The notes under the pieces: generated by a model
Seen by the model: the letters and a program-made list of their open reading frames with translations, nothing else
Told to the model about the DNA's origin: nothing
Database searches by the model: none
Source of the DNA: Gammaproteobacteria bacterium
GTDB taxonomy: Bacteria; Pseudomonadota; Gammaproteobacteria; GRL18
DNA: 5,169 nucleotides
Direction of reading: 5' to 3'
NCBI GenBank assembly: GCA_013139395.1
Contig: WTAX01000379.1
Coordinates: 1 to 5,169 of the forward strand
Shown here: positions 1 to 5,169 of the stretch, in pieces
How positions within the stretch are numbered: position 1 is the stretch's first letter
How the letters are laid out: the number at the start of each line of letters is the position of its first letter
Position numbers and translations under genes: made by a program

Positions 1-1
1 A

Positions 2-247
2 AATTACCCGCCCGTAGTTGATGACTTCAGATCAAAACGTACCAGTAATAATGAAGCAATGGCATCAGCAAGAATATTGCAGGAAACGGGAGGTCATATC
101 CAGGTTGACTTTAAATTCTTAAAAACATCCAGGGGCTGGAAAGTCGTTGATGTCAGGGCAAATGGGGTGAGTGCGCTTTACTATTATCGTCATTTTTTTG
201 CCGAACAAATCCGAAAAAGGCAGCAGCAGAATGCTGTTTTCCAATAA
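2..247 (+). CDS. MlaC/Ttg2D-like phospholipid-binding transport protein, C-terminal fragment
   Basis: The reading frame is open from the left edge to the TAA at 245-247, so only the last 81 residues of a longer protein are visible. The Met codon at 59 is internal, because the frame continues upstream of it without a stop. The visible part runs G-G-H-I-Q-V-D-F-K-F, then R-G-W-K-V-V-D-V, then G-V-S, then a Y-Y-R-H-F-F-A-E-Q-I-R segment. This order (beta strand, G-W-K-V-x-D-V, G-V-S, then a helix with Y-R-x-x-F) is the signature of the C-terminal part of MlaC/Ttg2D proteins. Members of that family are periplasmic and carry phospholipids between outer- and inner-membrane Mla complexes. The gene ends its transcription unit: no MlaB-like STAS gene follows, and a hairpin lies 28 bases after the stop. 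A related substrate-binding paralogue such as the hopanoid-associated HpnM type cannot be excluded from the tail alone. Confidence 0.7.
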   Translation, partial: NYPPVVDDFRSKRTSNNEAMASARILQETGGHIQVDFKFLKTSRGWKVVDVRANGVSALYYYRHFFAEQIRKRQQQNAVFQ

Positions 248-274
248 AATGGCGGATTACTTTTAGTGTGTGAA

Positions 275-307
275 TACCAAAGAGTTCAGTATTTGAGCAC
301 TTTGGTA
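275..307 (+). terminator. Hairpin after the MlaC-like gene, possible terminator or mRNA 3' end
   Basis: TACCAAAG (275-282) pairs perfectly with CTTTGGTA (300-307). After one A-A mismatch, the stem continues as GTTCAG with TTGAGC (284-289 with 293-298, two G-U pairs), leaving a three-base loop. This is a near-continuous 14-bp stem 28 bases beyond the stop codon. No run of T follows (CTTCTAAATT), so it is not a textbook intrinsic terminator. It could terminate weakly, protect a 3' end, or be a DNA palindrome bound by a regulator of the downstream pair. The stem is seen directly; the role is inferred. Confidence 0.4.
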
Positions 308-375
308 CTTCTAAATTAGGTGAATTTAAGGTATAAAAGTATTTTAACTTATAAATATTTGTTTATTATCCTATT

Positions 376-1350
376 ATGATACAGTTTAAAAAGAGTTATA
401 GCTTTAATGTTCTACTACGCCTGATAGTTGTTGCTGTGCTGGTTGTGGTGTTGATTTTTTATAATTTTGATTATATTCAGAATATCTATTTAAAAAATCA
501 ATTAACAAACACAGGTTACATTATTAATAGTTCAATTGTGGGTATCTTTCTTCTTGGCATGGCAAAACTGGTTTCGTCACTGTTATTTTACTGGCGTGAA
601 GAAAGAGCGGTAGGAAAATTTATTGTTAATGTTCATCATGAGGATTTTAATCCGAGCGATTCTATTAATAAAAAGAGCCTGATCTACCATCGCTATGTGA
701 CCATGCAGGATATTTATCGGCAGCATGCGTCAATCAATCAAAGTGCTATGGCGGCAACCATGGTTGCTTCAGAAAGTACGCGCCTGAGTTTACCTAAGTT
801 TGTTTCTAATATCCTCATCCTGACCGGTGTATTCGGTACTATTATCTCGCTTTCAATTGCCCTGGTGGGAGCTTCGAGTTTAATTGAAGACAATGGTATT
901 GGTGGTATGGGACAGGTGATTCATGGTATGTCAACGGCTTTATCAACCACTACTACAGCCATTATCTGTTATTTACTCTTTGGCTATTTTTATCTGAAAT
1001 TAACGGATATTCAGACTAATTTATTCAGTGCTATTGAACAAATAACAACACAACATCTGATGCCGCGTTTTTCTCATCAAAGTGAAAGCATGATTCATCA
1101 ACTGGCGGAATTAATTAAATCACTGCGCCATACGGCAGCAAATATGCAGCTGTCACAACAGCAATATCTGGAAATGGGCTCTAAAGTTAATGAAATCACG
1201 ACTCATTATGATGCCCGTGTGAGTGGTATGTCGGATGATATTACCGATATAAAAGAACTCTTGCGACTGGGCTTTCGCCTGCCTGAGGATCATACTCATT
1301 ATACAGATAGACAAAACAGCTCTGTTTCTAAATCCGATGAAAATCAATAA
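376..1350 (+). CDS. MotA/TolQ/ExbB-type proton-channel-like membrane protein (stator-like subunit)
   Basis: The protein has 324 residues. Hydrophobic segments at about 11-29, 48-71, 142-166 and 189-208 give four membrane helices, with a 70-residue loop between helices 2 and 3 and a 115-residue hydrophilic tail. That is the MotA-like layout; TolQ and ExbB usually have three helices. Helix 3 contains I-L-T-G-V-F-G-T-I-I-S (148-158), matching the P/T-x-x-G-x-x-G-T pattern of the family. Helix 4 begins G-M-S-T-A-L-S-T-T-T-T-A (184-195), matching A-L-x-T-T-A. Family members form inner-membrane pentamers around a dimer of a MotB/ExbD-type partner and turn ion flow into rotation. The partner appears to be the next gene, 15 bases downstream. 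The tail (about 213-295) is helical and polar and may reach a cytoplasmic target. The ATG at 376 has no clear Shine-Dalgarno sequence, but an in-frame stop at 352-354 rules out a longer start, and the next Met (62) would remove helix 1. I do not recognise a specific named system. Confidence 0.72.
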   Translation: MIQFKKSYSFNVLLRLIVVAVLVVVLIFYNFDYIQNIYLKNQLTNTGYIINSSIVGIFLLGMAKLVSSLLFYWREERAVGKFIVNVHHEDFNPSDSINKKSLIYHRYVTMQDIYRQHASINQSAMAATMVASESTRLSLPKFVSNILILTGVFGTIISLSIALVGASSLIEDNGIGGMGQVIHGMSTALSTTTTAIICYLLFGYFYLKLTDIQTNLFSAIEQITTQHLMPRFSHQSESMIHQLAELIKSLRHTAANMQLSQQQYLEMGSKVNEITTHYDARVSGMSDDITDIKELLRLGFRLPEDHTHYTDRQNSSVSKSDENQ

Positions 1351-1365
1351 AGTGGAACAGTTTCA

Positions 1366-2613
1366 ATGAGTGACGGTTTCGTTGATCTAAGACAAAATCA
1401 AGCCCATCTGGTTGATGAATCCTTCTGGCCGTCATTTACGGATATTATGACCGTTGTGGTCATGATTTTTCTGATTGCCACCAGTATCCTCATTGTAAAA
1501 AACTGGGAACTTGTCAAGGAATTGCAAACACGAATTACTGTAGAGCAGAAAATATCTCAGCGCCTCAAAGCCAGTATGGCCGCCCAGCAAAAAACATCAC
1601 AAGAGTTGCTGGCAAGTCAGGATAAGCGCTATCAAATCTCGCGAAAACTGCAGATGAGCATAGAGGCAGAGCGCAGAACCTCTGAAGCCGTTCAAAAAAC
1701 ATCAAAAGAAAAAGCCAGTCTGGAAGAAACACTGGCACATACACAATCTGAAATGTCTTTAATGCGTTTACAATTAATGCAGGCAAGGGAAAGTGCTTCA
1801 GAACGTGATCGTTTGATTGTTGAGCAAGATAAACAAATTGCCCGCATGACAGATGCACAGAAAAAGTTAAATCAAGAGATCTCATTAAAAAGCAATCAGT
1901 TAGTCATGGTAAAACAACGGCTTGTCGATGTCGGTTCTACTATGAACTCATTACAGGGTAAGCTTGAGCTTAGCACAGAAGCACTGGCGAAAAGAGAACA
2001 GGAACTGGAACAACAATTAGTTATTTTGACCGGCAAAGAAGAAAAACTAGCAGGTTTGAGCAGGCAAAACCAAATCCAACTGGATAATATTCGAAACTAT
2101 GAGGCACAGATAGCAGCAGTTAAAAAGACCAATATTTCATTAACGGGTGAACTTGAACAACAGCAGGATGCTTTAGCCAGTAAAGATGAAAAATTAGAAG
2201 AGTTAAACGAAAAAAACCAGATGTATCTGGATAATATCAGTGATTATGAACAGCAAATTGCACTGGCACAACAAAAACAGGCTGCTTTAGCCAATGAATA
2301 TGATAGTCTGGAAGAAAAATATAATAAATTAATTAAACCATCCCGCTCTGCAATCGGCAAATATGTTGTCGAAGTACGTTATGAAAAAATCTCCGGAAAA
2401 GAATTAATTCAGTTTCGCCCCTCTGAAAAAGATCAGTATCAGGCCATTTCAGAAGCAGCTTTACAGAAAAAACTGCTTAAGCTGAAAGAGCAATATGAAA
2501 ATACACTCTATGTTAAAATTATTATTCCGGACAATAGTGGTCTCTCTTATAATGAGGCATGGACGTTTATGATGGGGATATTAGAAAAATACGATTATTA
2601 TTATCAGGACTAG
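1366..2613 (+). CDS. Single-pass MotB/ExbD-like partner with a long coiled-coil stalk
   Basis: The protein has 415 residues. The N-terminus carries F-W-P-S-F-T-D-I-M-T (20-29) running into one membrane helix (about 27-44). This resembles the MotB plug segment (W-x-x-x-x-D-x-M-T), making Asp26 the candidate ion-carrying residue. Residues about 50-323 are almost free of proline and rich in E, K, Q and L, as expected for a long coiled coil. They include repeats offset by 28 and 49 residues, both multiples of seven. After K-P-S-R (324-327) comes a globular C-terminal domain of about 85 residues: strand (VVEVRY), strand (ELIQF), helix, then Y-V-K-I-I-I-P-D-N-S-G-L-S-Y-N-E-A and a helix. That order recalls the ExbD/TolR periplasmic fold. 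No OmpA-type peptidoglycan-binding domain is visible, unlike MotB and ZorB. A GTGGA at 1352-1356 lies nine bases before the ATG, and the gene is almost certainly co-transcribed with the channel-like gene. The motor role is inferred; a purely structural coiled-coil membrane protein is the alternative. Confidence 0.65.
   Translation: MSDGFVDLRQNQAHLVDESFWPSFTDIMTVVVMIFLIATSILIVKNWELVKELQTRITVEQKISQRLKASMAAQQKTSQELLASQDKRYQISRKLQMSIEAERRTSEAVQKTSKEKASLEETLAHTQSEMSLMRLQLMQARESASERDRLIVEQDKQIARMTDAQKKLNQEISLKSNQLVMVKQRLVDVGSTMNSLQGKLELSTEALAKREQELEQQLVILTGKEEKLAGLSRQNQIQLDNIRNYEAQIAAVKKTNISLTGELEQQQDALASKDEKLEELNEKNQMYLDNISDYEQQIALAQQKQAALANEYDSLEEKYNKLIKPSRSAIGKYVVEVRYEKISGKELIQFRPSEKDQYQAISEAALQKKLLKLKEQYENTLYVKIIIPDNSGLSYNEAWTFMMGILEKYDYYYQD
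2032..2262 (+). repeat. Tandem internal repeat inside the coiled-coil stalk (49-residue period)
   Basis: Residues 223-250 and 272-299 of the coiled-coil protein align without gaps, with 16 of 28 identical. Shared anchors are K-x-E-K-L, N-Q, L-D-N-I, Y-E-x-Q-I-A. The offset is 49 residues (147 bases), exactly seven heptads. At the DNA level both copies keep a CTGGATAATAT block. A more diverged pair earlier in the stalk (residues 63-80 and 91-108, I-S-x-x-L ... T-S) has an offset of 28 residues, four heptads. These look like old in-frame duplications that lengthened the stalk while keeping the heptad register. Confidence 0.6.
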
Positions 2614-2707
2614 TACCAGCTGTTTCTAAAGTATCATCATAGAAATACATACTTTGAAAGGATAGTAAAACTACCAAAGCGTTTATTCAGTGAGTGTATA
2701 TAAAACC

Positions 2708-2827
2708 GATTGCGGGGTATGCTGGAGCGTCTGGCTGGGGACGCTGTAAACACATCCCTGTGGCGCTTAATGAAAACATCCCTGTTTTCAGACACCCCAT
2801 CCAGGCGCTCCAGCATACCACACAATC
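2708..2827 (-). repeat. Palindromic repeat element, copy 1
   Basis: The left arm (2708-2740) and right arm (2795-2827) are complementary over 33 bases with four mismatches, and share the block GGTATGCTGGAGCG. Between them are two small hairpins. TGAAAACA-TCCC-TGTTTTCA (2771-2790) is a perfect 8-bp stem. CACA-TCCC-TGTG (2751-2762) has four pairs, with a possible extension CGC/GCG. On the - strand the loops read GGGA, and the core reads CAGGGATG, AAGCG, ACAGGGATGT, AGCGTCCC in order. The same core occurs in the element at 2991-3098 on the + strand, so this copy is assigned to the - strand. From general memory, similar structured repeats are scattered through gammaproteobacterial intergenic regions, but I cannot name this family. 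Confidence 0.8.
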
Positions 2828-2990
2828 TCTATGTCATTTACCCTCACTCTTGCTGTCCAAAAATCAAAAGAAACGTTAAAAGCCAAAGAAAAATCAAAAA
2901 AAAGTCATAAATTCATAAGGTTGTACTCGTTTTATCTTTGGCTCATGATTTTGCTTTTTAGCCCTTAAGAGAGAGAATGAAGTAGAGTGA

Positions 2991-3098
2991 TTTGGTATAC
3001 AGGGTCTGGCTCAGAGGCTTTTTGAGGCAGGGATGCCGAGGATGAGCGACACAGGGAAGTGCTCGAGCGTCCCTCTGAGCCAGACCCTGTATACCGAA
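2991..3098 (+). repeat. Palindromic repeat element, copy 2, with perfect 24-bp arms
   Basis: The arms at 2994-3017 and 3072-3095 are perfect reverse complements over 24 bases. They begin GGTATACAGG and end CCTGTATACC, and the flanking TTT/GAA adds weak pairs. The 54-base interior holds GGCA-GGGA-TGCC (3026-3037), a 4-bp hairpin with a GGGA loop, and CAC-AGGGAA-GTG (3050-3061). The interior shares with copy 1 the ordered motifs CAGGGATG, AGCG, ACAGGGA and AGCGTCCC (3066-3073). The right arm also shares AGCCAGAC with copy 1. The element begins 36 bases beyond the radC stop, so a radC transcript would read through it. There is no T-run on either side, so it is not a standard intrinsic terminator. 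Confidence 0.85.
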
Positions 3099-3134
3099 GC
3101 ACGTCTTTAAAACTGCCATTCTCGAACGACCTTT

Positions 3135-3809
3135 TTAAATCACCCCTCGCTCGGCGAGTGAAGTGATTTCGCCATCACCGATAATCAAGTGATCCAGCAA
3201 GCGAATATCAACCAGTCCTAAAGCCTCTTTCAGGCGTAACGTAATGCGCTCATCAGCAGTACTGGGCTCGGCAACACCAGAAGGGTGGTTATGAGCGACG
3301 ATCAACGCTGCTGCGTTATGCTCAAGTGCCTTTTTAACGACTTCCCTTGGATAGACAGAAGCCCCGTCAATGGTGCCATGAAATAATTCTTCAAACTTTA
3401 TGACCTGATGACGGTTATCTAAAAATAGGGCGGCAAAGACTTCATAAGGTCGATCCCTGAGCTGATGTTTTAGATACTGGCGAGTCTGCTCAGGGCTGGA
3501 AATAACATCCTGTTTCTCCAGTGTTTCATTAAGATAGCGTTTGGACATTTCCAATACCGCCTGCAGCTGAACATATTTAGCAGGACCAATCCCTTTAGAT
3601 TGGCAAAAATCATCCAGACTGGCATTAAATAAATTTCTCAGTGAAGAAAAATTATTTAATAAATTATAGGCCAGATCAATGGCCGTCAGTCCTTTGGTGC
3701 CGGTACGCAGAAAAATAGCTAATAACTCAGCATCAGTCAGTGCATCTGCACCACGTTGTAATAATTTTTCACGGGGACGTTCGGCTTCCGGCCAGTTACT
3801 AATAGGCAT
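3135..3809 (-). CDS. radC: RadC family JAB/MPN domain protein (UPF0758)
   Basis: From the ATG at 3809 the protein has 224 residues, the normal RadC length. It opens [16 protein letters not shown], the usual N-terminus of the family. A helix-hairpin-helix motif G-I-G-P-A-K (73-78) follows, then the metal-binding JAMM segment H-N-H-P-S-G (173-178) with Asp186, preceded by Y-P-R-E (153-156). The longest frame starts at 3851 and adds 14 residues, but that ATG lacks a Shine-Dalgarno sequence. The one at 3809 has GGAG six bases upstream, which decides the start. JAMM proteins are zinc hydrolases by fold; the true cellular role of RadC is unsettled, and the old DNA-repair assignment from the radC102 allele was traced to recG. 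The gene is divergent from coaBC, as in many gammaproteobacteria, and convergent with the motor-like pair. It appears intact. Confidence 0.95.
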   Translation of the reverse strand: MPISNWPEAERPREKLLQRGADALTDAELLAIFLRTGTKGLTAIDLAYNLLNNFSSLRNLFNASLDDFCQSKGIGPAKYVQLQAVLEMSKRYLNETLEKQDVISSPEQTRQYLKHQLRDRPYEVFAALFLDNRHQVIKFEELFHGTIDGASVYPREVVKKALEHNAAALIVAHNHPSGVAEPSTADERITLRLKEALGLVDIRLLDHLIIGDGEITSLAERGVI

Positions 3810-3815
3810 TCCATG

Positions 3816-3819
3816 CTCC
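3816..3819 (-). promoter_or_regulatory. Shine-Dalgarno sequence that fixes the radC start
   Basis: On the - strand GGAG is followed by six bases (CATGGA) and then the ATG at 3809-3807. No comparable sequence precedes the upstream in-frame ATG at 3851. An out-of-frame ATG falls inside the spacer. Confidence 0.7.
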
Positions 3820-3846
3820 AGTAAGTTGCTTTTATTAATTTCTAGT

Positions 3847-3852
3847 ATCATA
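3847..3852 (-). promoter_or_regulatory. Possible -10 element of the radC promoter
   Basis: TATGAT on the - strand matches TATAAT at five of six positions and overlaps the rejected upstream ATG. If it is a -10 box, transcription would begin about seven bases later, inside the 14-codon extension, which agrees with translation from 3809. No good -35 box is visible at the expected distance, so this is weak. Confidence 0.25.
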
Positions 3853-3917
3853 AACGAATAAAAAGGATAGATGAGAGAGGATATTCTTACAAATGGAATT
3901 TAGTTAACATTTTGCTG

Positions 3918-3947
3918 TTGCGGTGAGTGCTTACTAATCGTTAGAAT
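3918..3947 (+). promoter_or_regulatory. Possible coaBC promoter
   Basis: TAGAAT (3942-3947) matches the -10 consensus at five of six positions. TTGCGG (3918-3923), 18 bases upstream, is a partial -35 match (TTG only). Transcription from it would begin close to the ATG at 3954. An alternative -35, TTGCTG at 3912-3917, lacks a good -10 at the right distance. This is inferred from sequence alone. Confidence 0.3.
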
Positions 3948-3953
3948 AGCACT

Positions 3954-5169
3954 ATGACAGTTTTTAAAAATAAAAAGATCATTTTAGGTGTTTGTGGTGG
4001 AATAGCTGCCTACAAGTCTGCTGAACTGGTGCGCCTGTTAATAAAGCAGGGTGCGCAGGTACAGGTTGTAATGACTCAAGCGGCATTAGAGTTTGTCGGG
4101 GCTCTTACTTTTCAGGCCTTATCCGGCAGACAAGTACGCAGTGCTTTATTTGATCTTGATGCTGAAGCAGGGATGGGGCATATCGAATTAGCTCGCTGGG
4201 CTGATTTAATTCTGATAGCACCTGCTACAGCTAATAGTATTGCTAAAATTGCTCATGGTATGGCCGATGATTTATTATCGACTCTATGTCTGGCCAGTAA
4301 GGCTCCGCTATTAATTGCTCCGGCTATGAATCAGCAAATGTGGCATAGTGAGGCAACACAGAAAAATATTGAAATATTATTGAGCCGAACAGGTGTTTCA
4401 CTTTGCGGGCCTGGAGAAGGTGAGCAGGCCTGTGGTGATATTGGAGCGGGTAGAATGAAAGAGCCTGCCCAGTTGTTAAGCTGCTGTGCTAATCTATTGG
4501 CTTCAATAGTGACCAATAATGACCTGTCAGATTCTCATTTATTAGAAGGCAAGCGTGTATTGATTACTGCCGGACCGACAATTGAAGATATTGATCCCGT
4601 TCGTTATGTGAGTAATCGCAGTAGTGGAAAAATGGGCTATGCCATCGCACAGGCTGCACAGCAATATGGTGCAGAAGTAACTTTGATCAGTGGTCCTGTG
4701 GCTTTAGATGCACCTGATAGCATTGAATTAATACGAGTGCGTAGTGCGCAACAAATGCATGAAGCAGTATTTCAAGTAATTGACGATATTGATATTTTTA
4801 TTGCCACAGCAGCTGTTGCTGATTATCGTCCAGTTGAAAAAGTGCTTAATAAAATAAAAAAGAATACTGATACTCTCACCATTGAACTGGTAAAAAACCC
4901 TGATATTTTAGCCGATGTTGCGGCCTTAGAAGATAAACCAATGACTATTGGTTTTGCTGCTGAAACCAATGATCTTGAAAAATATGCGCTTGATAAGTTA
5001 CAACGAAAAAATCTGGATATGATTGCTGCCAATAAAGTTGGAGAATCACAAGGCTTTGAAGCGGATAATAATGAGCTGCATTTGTTCTGGCATAATGACG
5101 GCTATAAAAAATTACCCTATGCCAGTAAAAAACAATTAGCCAGGCAGTTAATTGATGAAATTGTACTAT
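3954..5169 (+). CDS. coaBC: Bifunctional phosphopantothenoylcysteine decarboxylase / phosphopantothenate-cysteine ligase (partial at the right edge)
   Basis: The frame from the ATG at 3954 is open to the window end, giving 405 residues. E. coli CoaBC has about 406, so only the last few codons are missing. The N-terminal CoaC half is a flavoprotein: G-V-C-G-G-I-A-A-Y-K (12-21), the catalytic His76 in G-H-I-E-L, the P-A-M-N motif (123-126), and Cys160 in A-C-G-D-I-G-A-G-R-M. The CoaB half begins near residue 200 with G-K-R-V-L-I-T-A-G-P-T. It carries N-R-S-S-G-K-M-G (221-228), A-A-V-A-D-Y-R-P (286-293), the lysine-rich K-I-K-K (300-303) and V-K-N-P-D-I-L (313-319), involved in nucleotide and substrate binding. 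In the cytoplasm it joins cysteine to 4'-phosphopantothenate using CTP and then decarboxylates the product to 4'-phosphopantetheine, in coenzyme A synthesis. All key residues are present. No clear Shine-Dalgarno sequence precedes the start. In many relatives dut follows next, outside this window. Confidence 0.97.
   Translation, partial: MTVFKNKKIILGVCGGIAAYKSAELVRLLIKQGAQVQVVMTQAALEFVGALTFQALSGRQVRSALFDLDAEAGMGHIELARWADLILIAPATANSIAKIAHGMADDLLSTLCLASKAPLLIAPAMNQQMWHSEATQKNIEILLSRTGVSLCGPGEGEQACGDIGAGRMKEPAQLLSCCANLLASIVTNNDLSDSHLLEGKRVLITAGPTIEDIDPVRYVSNRSSGKMGYAIAQAAQQYGAEVTLISGPVALDAPDSIELIRVRSAQQMHEAVFQVIDDIDIFIATAAVADYRPVEKVLNKIKKNTDTLTIELVKNPDILADVAALEDKPMTIGFAAETNDLEKYALDKLQRKNLDMIAANKVGESQGFEADNNELHLFWHNDGYKKLPYASKKQLARQLIDEIVL

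Larger units (their letters stand above)
2614..3134. other. Gene-free convergent intergenic region containing two palindromic elements
   Basis: No credible coding sequence lies here. The short open frames at 2637-2910 run through the arms of a palindrome, lack plausible ribosome binding sites and show no recognisable domain. Two large inverted-repeat elements (2708-2827 and 2991-3098) dominate the region. Between them, 2828-2990 is plain AT-rich DNA with A-runs and an 8-base inverted pair AGCCAAAG / CTTTGGCT (2881-2888 / 2936-2943), too widely spaced to be convincing. Just after the stop of the stalk gene, a weak bulged stem at 2652-2679 (CTTTG...TAGT / ACTACCAAAG) lacks a T-run. The region separates two converging genes, so both elements could sit in 3' untranslated RNA of either one. 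Confidence 0.6.

Noticed and set aside
332..337. TATAAA as a -10 box for the channel-like gene
   Set aside because: No -35 box lies at a suitable distance, and the region is AT-rich, so chance matches are expected.
1153..1885. Antisense open frames at 1153-1347 and 1565-1885
   Set aside because: They lie wholly inside well-supported genes on the + strand and show no domain or start signal; they are shadows.
376..2613. Zorya anti-phage defence system
   Set aside because: The F-W-x-S-x-x-D-x-M-T plug motif recalls ZorB, but there is no OmpA-type domain, no long ZorA-type tail, and no zorC, zorD or zorE gene follows. Only a distant motor relationship is supported.
2652..2679. Possible terminator after the stalk gene
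   Set aside because: The stem has a large asymmetric bulge and no T-run follows, so it is not better than chance in this AT-rich stretch.
2637..2910. Three short open frames (2637-2825 on -, 2694-2879 and 2710-2910 on +)
   Set aside because: They run through the arms of the palindromic element, so their proteins mirror one another (M-L-E-R-L in both directions). They lack ribosome binding sites and recognisable domains.
2708..3098. CRISPR array or insertion sequence with inverted ends
   Set aside because: There are only two copies in opposite orientation, with no regular spacers, and no transposase lies between or beside them.
3679..5032. Open frames at 3679-3861 (+), 4331-4516 (-) and 4823-5032 (-)
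   Set aside because: They are opposite-strand shadows of radC and coaBC, whose family motifs are unmistakable.

Overview
The window looks like chromosomal DNA of a moderately AT-rich gammaproteobacterium. The divergent pair radC / coaBC (dfp) is a classic gammaproteobacterial arrangement, and both products have the family's expected length and motifs. The lineage cannot be fixed more precisely from this sequence alone.

Layout, left to right: (1) the C-terminal end of an MlaC/Ttg2D-like phospholipid-transport protein, entering from the left edge and followed by a strong hairpin. (2) A two-gene unit on the + strand (376-2613). Its first gene encodes a four-helix MotA/TolQ/ExbB-type membrane protein. 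Its second encodes a single-pass protein with a MotB-plug-like N-terminus, a very long coiled coil built from heptad-phased internal repeats, and a small C-terminal domain whose predicted pattern resembles ExbD/TolR. Together they look like the stator and stalk of an ion-driven envelope motor. I cannot match them to a named system. (3) A 520-base gene-free stretch with two large palindromic elements that belong to one repeat family in opposite orientations. (4) radC on the - strand, with a start codon probably 42 bases inside the longest ORF. (5) coaBC on the + strand, divergent from radC, running off the right edge within a few codons of its expected end.

How the genes work together: radC and coaBC are housekeeping genes sharing a divergent promoter region. 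The motor-like pair is an independent operon, convergent with radC, and the palindromic elements fill the convergent junction. The two most interesting items are the motor-like pair with its unusually long stalk, and the palindromic repeat family. Read on one particular strand, the family's inner hairpins carry GGGA (GNRA-type) tetraloops on an outer stem, which suggests a folded RNA or a structured mobile repeat. I see no CRISPR array, tRNA, rRNA, transposase or defence effector gene in the window.
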